Shown piece by piece: positions 8,069 through 14,699 of a stretch of DNA of 14,716 nt. The DNA lies in NCBI GenBank assembly GCA_934408795.1, contig CAKRVQ010000010.1, positions 1 to 14,716 of the forward strand. Direction: 5' to 3'. This DNA is from an uncultured Eubacteriales bacterium (GTDB taxonomy: Bacteria > Bacillota > Clostridia > Oscillospirales > Acutalibacteraceae). Below the pieces are notes generated by a model. That model ran no database searches, had not been told where the DNA came from, and was given only the letters and a program-made list of their open reading frames with translations. Each line of letters starts with the position of its first letter. Within the stretch, counting starts at the first letter, position 1. A program made the position numbers and the translations under genes.

Positions 8069-8672
8069 GCTTAATAATGTATCCTTTTCGTACGGTGAGC
8101 GGCAGGTATTGGACGGCTTTTCCCTCTTCATAGGCGAAGGCGACAGGGTATGCCTAACCGGGGCGTCCGGCTGCGGCAAAACGACGGTGTTAAGGCTTGT
8201 TCTCGGACTTATAAAGCCGAGCGTCGGAACGGTAAAGGCGCCCAAGCGGATCTCGGCGGTATTTCAGGAAGACCGACTGTTTAAGACAGGTGATGTCCTT
8301 CGCCAAATATCGGTCACGGGCACATATGACGGTGCGCGGGAATTGCTCAGTAAGGCGGGTATGTCCGAAATCGCCCATATGCATATCGACGAGCTGAGCG
8401 GCGGAATGAGGCGAAGGGTCGCACTTTTGCGCGCACTCAATTTCGATGCCGATGCGATCGTTCTTGACGAACCTTTCAACGGGATCGACGAAAAGAACCG
8501 TGAGACCGCAGCAAGGCTCATACTCGAAAAATTCGGGGACAAACCGATATTGATGATCAGCCATATTGCCGATGACGCAAAGCTTTTGAAAGCCGTCTCG
8601 GTCGATATGGAACAAATTCAAACGCACTCAGAGCAGGTTCAAAGTCAGGCTCCCGCAAAAAGCCGGGAGTAA
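8049..8672 (+). CDS. ABC transporter ATP-binding protein, NitT/TauT type
   Basis: ATPase subunit powering the adjacent permease. From the GTG at 8049 it has 207 residues with all catalytic elements: Walker A GASGCGKTT (38-46), Q-loop VFQED (Q73), signature LSGGM (117-121), Walker B AIVLDEPF (136-143) and H-switch SHIADD (H172). It is short for the family (about 240-260), with a compact helical region and only a brief, Gln/Ser-rich tail after the H-loop. The start is uncertain. An in-frame TTG at 8013 would add 12 residues without similarity to the family, so GTG at 8049, just upstream of the first strand AIELNNVSFSY, is preferred. Either way it overlaps the permease gene. It is last in the operon and followed by a terminator. 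Confidence 0.92.
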   Translation: MRKTAIELNNVSFSYGERQVLDGFSLFIGEGDRVCLTGASGCGKTTVLRLVLGLIKPSVGTVKAPKRISAVFQEDRLFKTGDVLRQISVTGTYDGARELLSKAGMSEIAHMHIDELSGGMRRRVALLRALNFDADAIVLDEPFNGIDEKNRETAARLILEKFGDKPILMISHIADDAKLLKAVSVDMEQIQTHSEQVQSQAPAKSRE

Positions 8673-8727
8673 CTTATAAACACCCGCCGAAAAAAGCAAT
8701 GACCGAATCCCGATATATAAAAAACTT

Positions 8728-8788
8728 CGCCGCCCACCGAAGCACTGTAAGTGCTCCGACGGGCGGCGTTTTTTCTTTTCTTTTTCTC
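8728..8788. terminator. Bidirectional terminator between convergent genes
   Basis: The stem CGCCGCCC (8728-8735) pairs with GGGCGGCG (8761-8768). A second helix AGCACT/AGTGCT closes the GTA loop, and the two arms between differ only by two mismatches. On the plus strand it is followed by TTTTTT and further T-rich sequence (8769-8788), ending the ABC operon. On the minus strand TTTTTT follows three bases after the stem, so it can also stop transcripts of the EIIC-like gene that ends at 8820. Confidence 0.9.
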
Positions 8789-8819
8789 ACTATAAAGGAG
8801 CGGTCCACCGACTCCTTCT

Positions 8820-9878
8820 CTACAGAGCCAGCTTGTAATCCTCTTTTTTGACCCAGCCGAGGCGGAGAAGGACTGTATTGACTATAAGAGACAACACCGC
8901 AGGCAGAACAATGCAGACGAGCAATAACCCAACCCATCTGAAGGTGTTCATTTCGGTCGATGCGATCATATCTATCGGGCTGACCAAACCGCAGGTTCCC
9001 ATTCCTGCCGAAACGCCGGTGCACTTCAATCCGAAGACTGCGGAAGAAATAGGACCTGTTATTGCCGAAGCGAGAGTCGGCGCGATCCATATTCTGGGAT
9101 TTTTTACGATGTTACCCATTTGGAGCATAGAGGTCCCGAGTCCTTGGGCTATCAGTCCCGACATACCGTTTACCGAATAGCTGATGACCGCAAATCCGAC
9201 CATCTGCGCGCAGCAGCCTGCTCCTGCCGCACCGCCCGCGATTCCCGATATTCCTATCATTGCGCATATAGCGGCACTGCTTATGGGAAGTGTAAGTATC
9301 ATACCTATGACCACGGAAATTATTATTCCCATAATAACAGGCTGCATTTCGGTCGCGGTATTGATAAAGTACCCGAGCCAATACATACAATAGGCAATGC
9401 CGGGGCAGATCAGTTTTGCAAGCGCGATTCCCGAAGCCACGGTGACCGTGGGGGTGACAAGAATGTCGACCTTTGTTTCTTTCGAAACGAGCTTTCCGAG
9501 TTCGACCGCAACAAGCACGACGAAGAAGGCACCCGCAGGACCCGCGGAAATGCTCTTGAGTTCTCCGCCGAGCATAAACTCCGTCGTCATCCCGTTGCCG
9601 GCGATTCCGACCGCCGCGGCACTGAACAAAACAAGCGGAGGCGCGGAAAGTTTATATGCTATGGCAACTCCGAGTGCGGCACCCGTTGCCGACTTTGTAT
9701 ATCCCGCAAGTTCATTTAGGAATTCCCACCCCGTGTATTTCCCGAGAGTGGAAAAAATGGTTCCTATCAGGAGGGACGCAAAAAGTCCCAGCGCCATAGT
9801 TCCCATTACATCCACAAAATAGAGTTTGGGCGAAAGCGTTACATTTTTTCGCTTAAAAAACTCCCTGATTTTTTTCAT
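8820..9878 (-). CDS. PfoR-like membrane protein, PTS EIIC type 2 (PTS_EIIC_2) family
   Basis: A 352-residue polytopic membrane protein with about eight to ten hydrophobic, Gly/Ala-rich segments. It resembles the Pfam PTS_EIIC_2 group that includes PfoR, described as a regulator of the perfringolysin gene in Clostridium perfringens. Recognisable stretches are KLYFVDVMGTMALGLFASLL near the N-terminus and Gly-rich repeats such as GISGIAGGAAGAGCC and GMGTCGLVSP. No EIIA, EIIB or HPr-binding domain is fused or adjacent, so sugar phosphorylation by this gene alone cannot be claimed; transport of an unknown solute or a regulatory role is possible. ATG at 9878 follows GAGGGGG (9892-9886) by 7 nt. The stop is TAG. 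A 250-bp structured region precedes it. Confidence 0.85.
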   Translation of the reverse strand: MKKIREFFKRKNVTLSPKLYFVDVMGTMALGLFASLLIGTIFSTLGKYTGWEFLNELAGYTKSATGAALGVAIAYKLSAPPLVLFSAAAVGIAGNGMTTEFMLGGELKSISAGPAGAFFVVLVAVELGKLVSKETKVDILVTPTVTVASGIALAKLICPGIAYCMYWLGYFINTATEMQPVIMGIIISVVIGMILTLPISSAAICAMIGISGIAGGAAGAGCCAQMVGFAVISYSVNGMSGLIAQGLGTSMLQMGNIVKNPRIWIAPTLASAITGPISSAVFGLKCTGVSAGMGTCGLVSPIDMIASTEMNTFRWVGLLLVCIVLPAVLSLIVNTVLLRLGWVKKEDYKLAL

Positions 9879-9911
9879 CGATAAACCCCCTCATATTTTT
9901 CACGATATTTA

Positions 9912-10122
9912 CCCGCAAAACCGCGGGACCGCAATATAGCGAAACATGATAAAAGAAACATAATAAGCGAAGATAGTCAGCGAAGCCGTGAAATCGAAAT
10001 CGCGATCGCGCAAGCTTTCACGGTCGGGCACCGAGACTTCTTCACCCGTCCGCAGAAAAAACGCAGTGTAAAAAGACACAGGTCCGCGGGCGCTATATTT
10101 GCGGTTCGCAGCCCGCGAACCC
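9912..10122. repeat. Block of nested inverted repeats upstream of the PfoR-like gene (structured leader RNA or MITE/REP-like element)
   Basis: No gene is seen here. Outer arms: CCGCGGGACC+GCAATATAGCG (9921-9941) is complementary to 10091-10117 (CGCTATATTTGCGG...CCCGCG) with one extra T and a 6-nt bulge. Inside, CCGTGAAA (9986-9993) pairs with TTTCACGG (10016-10023) around the perfect palindrome CGCGATCGCG (10001-10010). Two local hairpins compete with the outer helix: CCCGC/GCGGG (9912-9927) and GGTTCGC/GCGAACC (10103-10121). A direct repeat GAAACATRATAA lies at 9941-9952 and 9955-9966. As a minus-strand transcript it would form the leader of the PfoR-like gene; as DNA it looks like a small non-autonomous element with imperfect terminal repeats. 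I see no target duplication and match no riboswitch class. Confidence 0.6.
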
Positions 10123-10129
10123 GTTCATC

Positions 10130-10414
10130 TCATTTTTTAAGTGCTCTTTCAAGCCAAACAACGCCGATGTCAAGCGCACTGTAAAAACCGTTCTTTTCAC
10201 TCGTCTTGACGACCCGAGCCTGCGGCTCAAGGGTGGTATCGGTAGATAAAAGCTGAACCGTTATCCTGTCGGCAATGTTTTTATCGCCCGCCTTCTTTTC
10301 CGAAAGCACGGTCATCTTTATGATGAACTTCTCCGAAGAGCTTCCGTAATAAACGACATTGCCGTTTCTCACGATGGGTCTGCCCTTATACTCAAGAAAT
10401 TCGTTCTCTGCCAT
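10130..10414 (-). CDS. Small conserved-looking hypothetical protein
   Basis: A soluble protein of 94 residues with no signal peptide or membrane segment. It appears as alternating short strands (RPIVRNGNVVYYG, FIIKMTVLSEKK, RITVQLLST) ending in a helix DIGVVWLERALKK. The sequence has the feel of a conserved family in Clostridia but I cannot name one and assign no function. The ATG at 10414 was chosen because GGAG lies 9 nt upstream; a frame start at 10447 would lie at the predicted transcription start and leave no room for a ribosome site. It has its own promoter and is transcribed towards the inverted-repeat block and the PfoR-like gene, 251 bp further on. Stop TGA. Confidence 0.75.
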   Translation of the reverse strand: MAENEFLEYKGRPIVRNGNVVYYGSSSEKFIIKMTVLSEKKAGDKNIADRITVQLLSTDTTLEPQARVVKTSEKNGFYSALDIGVVWLERALKK

Positions 10415-10454
10415 ATTTTTCAACTCCGTTTCCTGTTCAAAAAACATATATTTA

Positions 10455-10483
10455 ATAATAGCACATTAAAGTCCAAAAGTAAA
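10455..10483 (-). promoter_or_regulatory. Promoter of the small hypothetical gene
   Basis: On the minus strand TTTACT (10483-10478), a 17-bp spacer, then TATTAT (10460-10455). The leader would be about 34 nt. The -35 box is a four-of-six match, the -10 box five of six. Confidence 0.6.
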
Positions 10484-10571
10484 GCCGAACAGATCTCCCG
10501 ATGTTAAGAAAGTCTTCACGGCAATCGGCGGAATCTCGGTCTTCGGCGTAAAAAGGAGCTGACAAAATAAG

Positions 10572-10844
10572 ATGAAACCGTGGGAAAAGCGATTGCTTTT
10601 ATCACTTCTTATATTCTTCACGGCGGCATTTGCCGCCTTCACTGCGCTGTTTTTATACCTTACCGTCAGCGGAGAAGGGACCGTGTCCGATACATTGCGG
10701 GTCGCAGCACCCTGCTCGTCGATATCTTGTTCATCGGCATCTTCCCCGTCGGCATCCTGTTTGCCAAGCAGTTGTTCGTCGGGCGATTGTTCGTTAAACC
10801 GTTATCCATCGGTCGGGTGTTCTTCCGAATCCCGTGCTCCGTGA
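10572..10844 (+). CDS. Small membrane-anchored protein with Cys/Ser pentapeptide tail (hypothetical)
   Basis: 90 residues. Residues 1-7 are basic (MKPWEKR) and 8-33 form a strong hydrophobic segment (LLLSLLIFFTAAFAAFTALF), then a short linker SGEGTVSDTLRVAAP. The last 43 residues are low complexity with six cysteines at 48, 53, 63, 68, 73 and 83, all on a five-residue period. The hydrophobic segment could be an anchor or an uncleaved signal, placing the tail outside the cell. GGAG at 10555-10558 is 13 nt before the ATG, rather far. No promoter was identified between it and the divergent gene. The N-terminal half looks like a real membrane protein; the tail could be a genuine repeat protein or a decayed, shifted reading. 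Function unknown. Confidence 0.5.
   Translation: MKPWEKRLLLSLLIFFTAAFAAFTALFLYLTVSGEGTVSDTLRVAAPCSSISCSSASSPSASCLPSSCSSGDCSLNRYPSVGCSSESRAP
10713..10832 (+). repeat. Eight degenerate 15-bp tandem repeats
   Basis: Consensus roughly TGTTCRTCGGCATCY repeated eight times in register, for example TGTTCATCGGCATCT at 10728-10742. Because 15 is a multiple of three, every frame gives a pentapeptide repeat: CSSxS in the predicted plus-strand frame, LFVGx in the next plus frame, and DADEQ on the minus strand. The units are well diverged, so it is not a recent expansion. Confidence 0.65.
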
Positions 10845-10894
10845 GCGACCGTAAAGCGGAAGTTTTCGGCTCACCTTAAACTTTGTCGTCCGCC

Positions 10895-11470
10895 TCAATT
10901 ACCTTTATTTCGTTTCTCAGATATGCGTCTTTCCGCCGAATTCCAGATCTTGCCGACAATAAAGACTGCAAAAAAGCCTATTCCCGTCCCGAGGATCGCT
11001 CCCGCCAAAACATCGGACGGAAAATGAACGTAAAGATACAGACGGGACAGGGCGATCATCACCGCCAAAACAAGGGCGGGGATCCCGAGTCTTTTATCCC
11101 TGCACATCAAAACCGTTGCGCATTCGAATGAAGCAAGTGTATGACCCGAGGGGAAAGAAAAGTCGCTCAGTCTGCTTACGAGCAGGTCTATCTCCACTCC
11201 GGGGAAATCATAAGGTCTTGTCCTCGCCACGACATTTTTAATGATCCCGTTTCCGAGTATTACGCCGATAAGAAGCGCCGCTCCCATCATTACGCCCGTC
11301 TTTCTCGTCTTTTTGATGCAGATGAGGACCAAGGCGACCGCGATCCAGAACAATCCCTTATCACCGAAGACGGTGACAATGGGAAAAAAGCGGTCAAGGA
11401 ATGCACACCTCAGGTGTTCCTGTATCCAGTCGAGTATCGAAAGATCGATATTTGTTATCCATTCCGCCAT
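10895..11470 (-). CDS. PAP2-family phosphatase, likely undecaprenyl-diphosphate/lipid phosphatase
   Basis: A membrane phosphatase of 191 residues with the complete PAP2 triad: KNVVARTRP (motif 1, 78-86), PSGH (motif 2, 107-110), and SRLYLYVHFPSD (motif 3, 142-153) carrying the catalytic His and the Asp. Several hydrophobic helices surround these. The family dephosphorylates lipid phosphates outside the membrane; in bacteria BcrC-type members act on undecaprenyl diphosphate. That substrate is inferred here from the neighbouring polyprenyl-phosphate glycosyltransferase fusion. GTG at 11479 overlaps the stop of the upstream gene, but ATG at 11470 has GGGTGAG 5 nt upstream and is preferred. It is the last gene of the minus-strand operon; no clear terminator follows. 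Confidence 0.92.
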   Translation of the reverse strand: MAEWITNIDLSILDWIQEHLRCAFLDRFFPIVTVFGDKGLFWIAVALVLICIKKTRKTGVMMGAALLIGVILGNGIIKNVVARTRPYDFPGVEIDLLVSRLSDFSFPSGHTLASFECATVLMCRDKRLGIPALVLAVMIALSRLYLYVHFPSDVLAGAILGTGIGFFAVFIVGKIWNSAERRISEKRNKGN

Positions 11471-11475
11471 TTTTC

Positions 11476-12516
11476 TCACCCGTTGTTTTTTATGTTATAG
11501 ATCAAATATGTGCCTCCCGTTTTGTGCATTGTAAGTGTAAGATCGATATAGTCGTGATACGGCTCCTTGTTTCTCAAAAACAGGTTCTGTGTCATTTTGA
11601 CCCTGCAGGTAAACACGGTGTCACTGTACTCCACGAACTCTCCTGCCCATGTGTCGGTAAATGTATAACTGTCATGATCCCAGACAAACGACACCGATGT
11701 ATCCTTAATGTAATTGTATGTATCGGTTCCGGGTTCAAAATACTTGGTGATCATACCGAAGTACCCGTCGTCCGCCATATAAGTAGCATAATTTTTCGTG
11801 GCGGTAATTACATATTCGGTATACTTATCGCTGAGCGCGGAATCCGAGCCGAGCTTGATCTCATAAAGTTTTGCGGTCTCACTGTAGGAGACGGGAAGAG
11901 AACTGCCGTCCGCCGTCGAAGCAGTCACCGAGGGCTCCGCAACGATCCCGTCGACCTTGTAAGAAACATACTTTATCGGGGTCAGACCGTCGGGCAGCTT
12001 GATCTTCTCACCCTCTTCTTTGACCTCAAGCTATTGCGCTTCTCCCAGCGCTTTACCGTTGAGATAAACGGTGCAGTTTTCGGGGGCGCGGATATTTATG
12101 TCATCGGTGAAAGCAAAGCTCACCTTGCCGATCTTATATTTTTCGAATCCGTATGCGGTCTTTTCGCCCGATTTATCAACCGAGAAGGACAGTACTCTCT
12201 CGTCGCCGCATTTTACTATGTACCCTTGCGAGCCGTCGGTCGCGGATTTTGCAGCGATAAGGGTCAATTCCCTGCCCTCATATTTTTCCTTGCAGGCGGC
12301 ATTTATGACATCCGCGCTTTCGAACTCGGAGTCCTCGCCCCTCAAAGCCGCGAAATTATATGTAAGCACATAATCGTTAAAATACAGTTCGGCAACATTT
12401 TTCGGAACGCTGCTCTCATAGCTTGAAAGCACCGTAGTGAGGATGACCGAACCTATCACGAGCAAAACGAGAAACGCTCCGACGACGGACAGGTATATTT
12501 TATAAAACTTTGACAC
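11476..12516 (-). pseudogene. Membrane-anchored extracellular protein interrupted by an in-frame TAG (TcaA-like layout, uncertain)
   Basis: One reading frame from the GTG at 12516 to the TGA at 11476 holds 346 codons with a single amber TAG at codon 162 (12033-12031). Before it: a membrane helix at about 8-30, then an extracellular domain ending in a PEGA-like CTVYLNGKALGEAQ. After it the frame continues without a shift as LEVKEEGEKIKLPDG..., then a domain with aromatic residues and the ending DLTLTMHKTGGTYLIYNIKNNG, resembling an NTF2-like fold. Membrane anchor plus repeated extracellular domains recalls TcaA-like envelope proteins, but I assign no function. GTG at 12516 has AAAGGAG 9 nt upstream, 14 nt after the fusion gene's stop. 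The two halves also stand as separate frames (12031-12516 and 11476-11928). CAG to TAG is one transition, so mutation is the simplest reading; readthrough is possible. Confidence 0.75.
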
Positions 12517-12530
12517 GGTCGTTTTCTCCT

Positions 12531-14699
12531 TTACTTAACGATAAAATATGTCGGTATCCTTCTGGGGGTCGTGAATGCCTTATATTTGTTGACAAGACCC
12601 ATTTTCTGATACTGATCAAGCAGATTCGTATCAAGATCATAGAGATTGAAATAGTCTCTGTAATACATCAGAGTCGAGCTTCCGCCGTCAAGCATTGCAG
12701 CGGAAACGGCGCCGTATTCAAGCATTATTCCTATGACATCCGAAGGGGTTGCGCCGAGACTTGAAGCCGTTCTTCCATCGGTTGCGAGCATTATGACCGA
12801 TCCGTCGGCGCGCTGACCGATAGCGGTACGCTGCGCGGTTCCGTTATCGCCCTCCTTATAGTGGACCTTGACGCTTTGGCCGTCACGCTCTATAAGCACA
12901 TTGTTATTTTGAAATGCGACCATATCGCGGATGCCGAGTCTGTTTGCTTCGTCGACCGTCATGCCCTCGCGCACGATAAGTCGGTTTTCCTTATCGAATC
13001 CTATATAGGTTCGGTTTGTAGCGCCGTCGTTCCAGACGAGTTTGCCGCCCGAATATGTTATTCCCATTGGTCTCGCGCCCGAGCCTACGCCGCCGATATC
13101 CTCAAATTCACCCGCATTAAGGGCGATCAGGGCATTATATTTTTCGGCTATTTCATAGAATCTCGCACCTGCCGAAGCCGATTTGAAATTATCTGATGAG
13201 ACGCCCAAGCTGACCCTTGACGGGTCCTTGATTATAAGGAGATACGCCTTATATGTCGGACCGTTGATATCGTAGTAGAGCACGCCGTCCTTGGCTTTTG
13301 ACCATTCGTCCTCTGTGATATCATTGCCGATATCACCTATATCGACGACATCGGTGCTCACGCGCTTGGAATCCTCAACGATCTTATCGACCGTTTCCTT
13401 ACTCAAAAACAGACCCGGCACCCACTTGGTGGCGCTCGCCTGTTTGGCGGAAAGCACGAGTTTATTTCTTATTGTAACGCTCGGACCGTGAGCGAGCACG
13501 AAGCAAAGCGTGAACAGTGTCAGCACGAACGCCATAATTGCGGTGAATATGCAAAGCAGCGTTCTTCTCACAATGCGTCCGACGGTAAGCTTTTCAGTCT
13601 GCTTTTTCATCTGTTTTCCTTTCTCCTCTTTTGCTTTGTTGAACACCCACTGCTGCTGGATGCGGAAACTTACGAAGAATAGGACCGTATCTATCACCGC
13701 TTTTATGACGGTGGTGAGTCCTGCGCCGAGGTTAAGTCCCGTCAATCCCAAAAGCCCTGTCACGACATAAAGCAACAGGGTGGATACAAGCATCTGAGGG
13801 ATCGCCAAAGCGTAGTATTTTGCGAGTGATCTTCCGACCGTTTCCCTGCCGGAAAAGACCTTTGTTCTGTTTATGGTGAAATTAAAGAGCGATGAAACCA
13901 GTCTTGCCGCCGCAACATTGAACAGCTTTGTAAGTCCGCCGAAGTTGACAAAGAGCGACAAAAGATAGAAGACGCCCTCATCGACAAGTGCCGAGCCCAG
14001 GGATGAGAAGCAGTAGGCAAATATAAAGCGATATATCCTCACCGAATCGGCAAAGGGTCTGAAATGCGAGGACTTATTTTCCTCTATGTAAACGGTTCTG
14101 ATCCTCTGCTCGACAAAGGGTATCCCCTCCTGCTTAAAGCAGATCAGCATATTTGTCTCGTATTCGAACCTCTCGCCGCGCACTTCCTTCAATCTCGCGA
14201 GATAAGAGCGCGGGATCGCCCTTAATCCTGTTTGCGTATCCGAAAGGCGGATGCCGCAGAACAGTTTAAGCACAAAAGATGTCATCCGGTTGCCGAATCG
14301 GCTTCTCGCCGGTACATTTTTAAGACTGAAATTGCGGCAGCCGAGCACGACCTTGCCCTCCGACTGCATCCTCTCGGCGCAGGCAAGCACATCCTCGGGC
14401 GCGTGCTGACCGTCTCCGTCGGCGGTGACGACCCCGGTCACATCGGGTCGGTTGTTAAGAATGTATCTGAAGGCGGTTTTAAGCGCTGCTCCCTTTCCTC
14501 TGTTTCGGCGATGGCGGAGCACAGTACAGGACGGATGCTCGGTCTCATCGGGAAAAAAGCGGGCGTTTTCTGGTTTGCTTCCGTCATCAACGATCAGTAT
14601 ATCATTAAAGCCTACCGCCTCCAGACCCTCAACGGTACGCATCAGCTTTTCGTCGGGATCAAGCGACGGTATGATTACCGCAATTCCGTTAATGCTCAT
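12531..14699 (-). CDS. Three-part fusion: GT2 polyprenyl-phosphate glycosyltransferase, GtrA-like flippase, phosphodiester glycosidase (NAGPA domain)
   Basis: 722 residues. Part 1 (1-215) is a DPM1/GtrB-type GT2 enzyme with VDDGS (37-41), the DxD-like ADGDGQH (93-99), and SDTQTGLRAI (153-162), as in enzymes that transfer sugar from a nucleotide donor to undecaprenyl phosphate. Part 2 (222-352) is a GtrA-like domain with about four membrane helices, the proposed flippase of the sugar-lipid. Part 3 starts with a new helix (379-402) and a linker, followed by a phosphodiester glycosidase domain (about 475-722) with LNAGEF (527-532), RTAIGQ (624-629), ATDGRT (639-644) and LDGGSSTLMYY (670-680). 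This faces outside. ATG at 14699 has CTCCT-complement AGGAG 6 nt upstream. First visible gene of the envelope operon; a TAA at 14713-14711 may end a gene beyond the edge. GT2-GtrA fusions are common; the added third part is not one I know as characterised. Confidence 0.88.
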   Translation of the reverse strand: MSINGIAVIIPSLDPDEKLMRTVEGLEAVGFNDILIVDDGSKPENARFFPDETEHPSCTVLRHRRNRGKGAALKTAFRYILNNRPDVTGVVTADGDGQHAPEDVLACAERMQSEGKVVLGCRNFSLKNVPARSRFGNRMTSFVLKLFCGIRLSDTQTGLRAIPRSYLARLKEVRGERFEYETNMLICFKQEGIPFVEQRIRTVYIEENKSSHFRPFADSVRIYRFIFAYCFSSLGSALVDEGVFYLLSLFVNFGGLTKLFNVAAARLVSSLFNFTINRTKVFSGRETVGRSLAKYYALAIPQMLVSTLLLYVVTGLLGLTGLNLGAGLTTVIKAVIDTVLFFVSFRIQQQWVFNKAKEEKGKQMKKQTEKLTVGRIVRRTLLCIFTAIMAFVLTLFTLCFVLAHGPSVTIRNKLVLSAKQASATKWVPGLFLSKETVDKIVEDSKRVSTDVVDIGDIGNDITEDEWSKAKDGVLYYDINGPTYKAYLLIIKDPSRVSLGVSSDNFKSASAGARFYEIAEKYNALIALNAGEFEDIGGVGSGARPMGITYSGGKLVWNDGATNRTYIGFDKENRLIVREGMTVDEANRLGIRDMVAFQNNNVLIERDGQSVKVHYKEGDNGTAQRTAIGQRADGSVIMLATDGRTASSLGATPSDVIGIMLEYGAVSAAMLDGGSSTLMYYRDYFNLYDLDTNLLDQYQKMGLVNKYKAFTTPRRIPTYFIVK
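13608..13630 (-). promoter_or_regulatory. Internal ribosome site and ATG at the fusion seam
   Basis: At the junction between the GtrA part and the glycosidase part the minus strand reads AGGA then 6 nt then ATG (13610), with a further GAGGAG a little upstream. Initiation here would give a separate 359-residue protein, MKKQTEKLTVGRIVRRT..., with a normal basic N-terminus and its own membrane anchor. This looks like the preserved start of a once-separate gene that lost the preceding stop codon, and both long and short products may be made. Confidence 0.55.

Noticed and set aside
11401..12426. Plus-strand open frame of 341 codons opposite the TAG-interrupted gene
   Set aside because: Considered as an alternative because the minus-strand gene carries a stop. 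The minus frame has a ribosome site, a membrane anchor, domain-like sequence on both sides of the TAG and operon spacing; the plus product has none of these.
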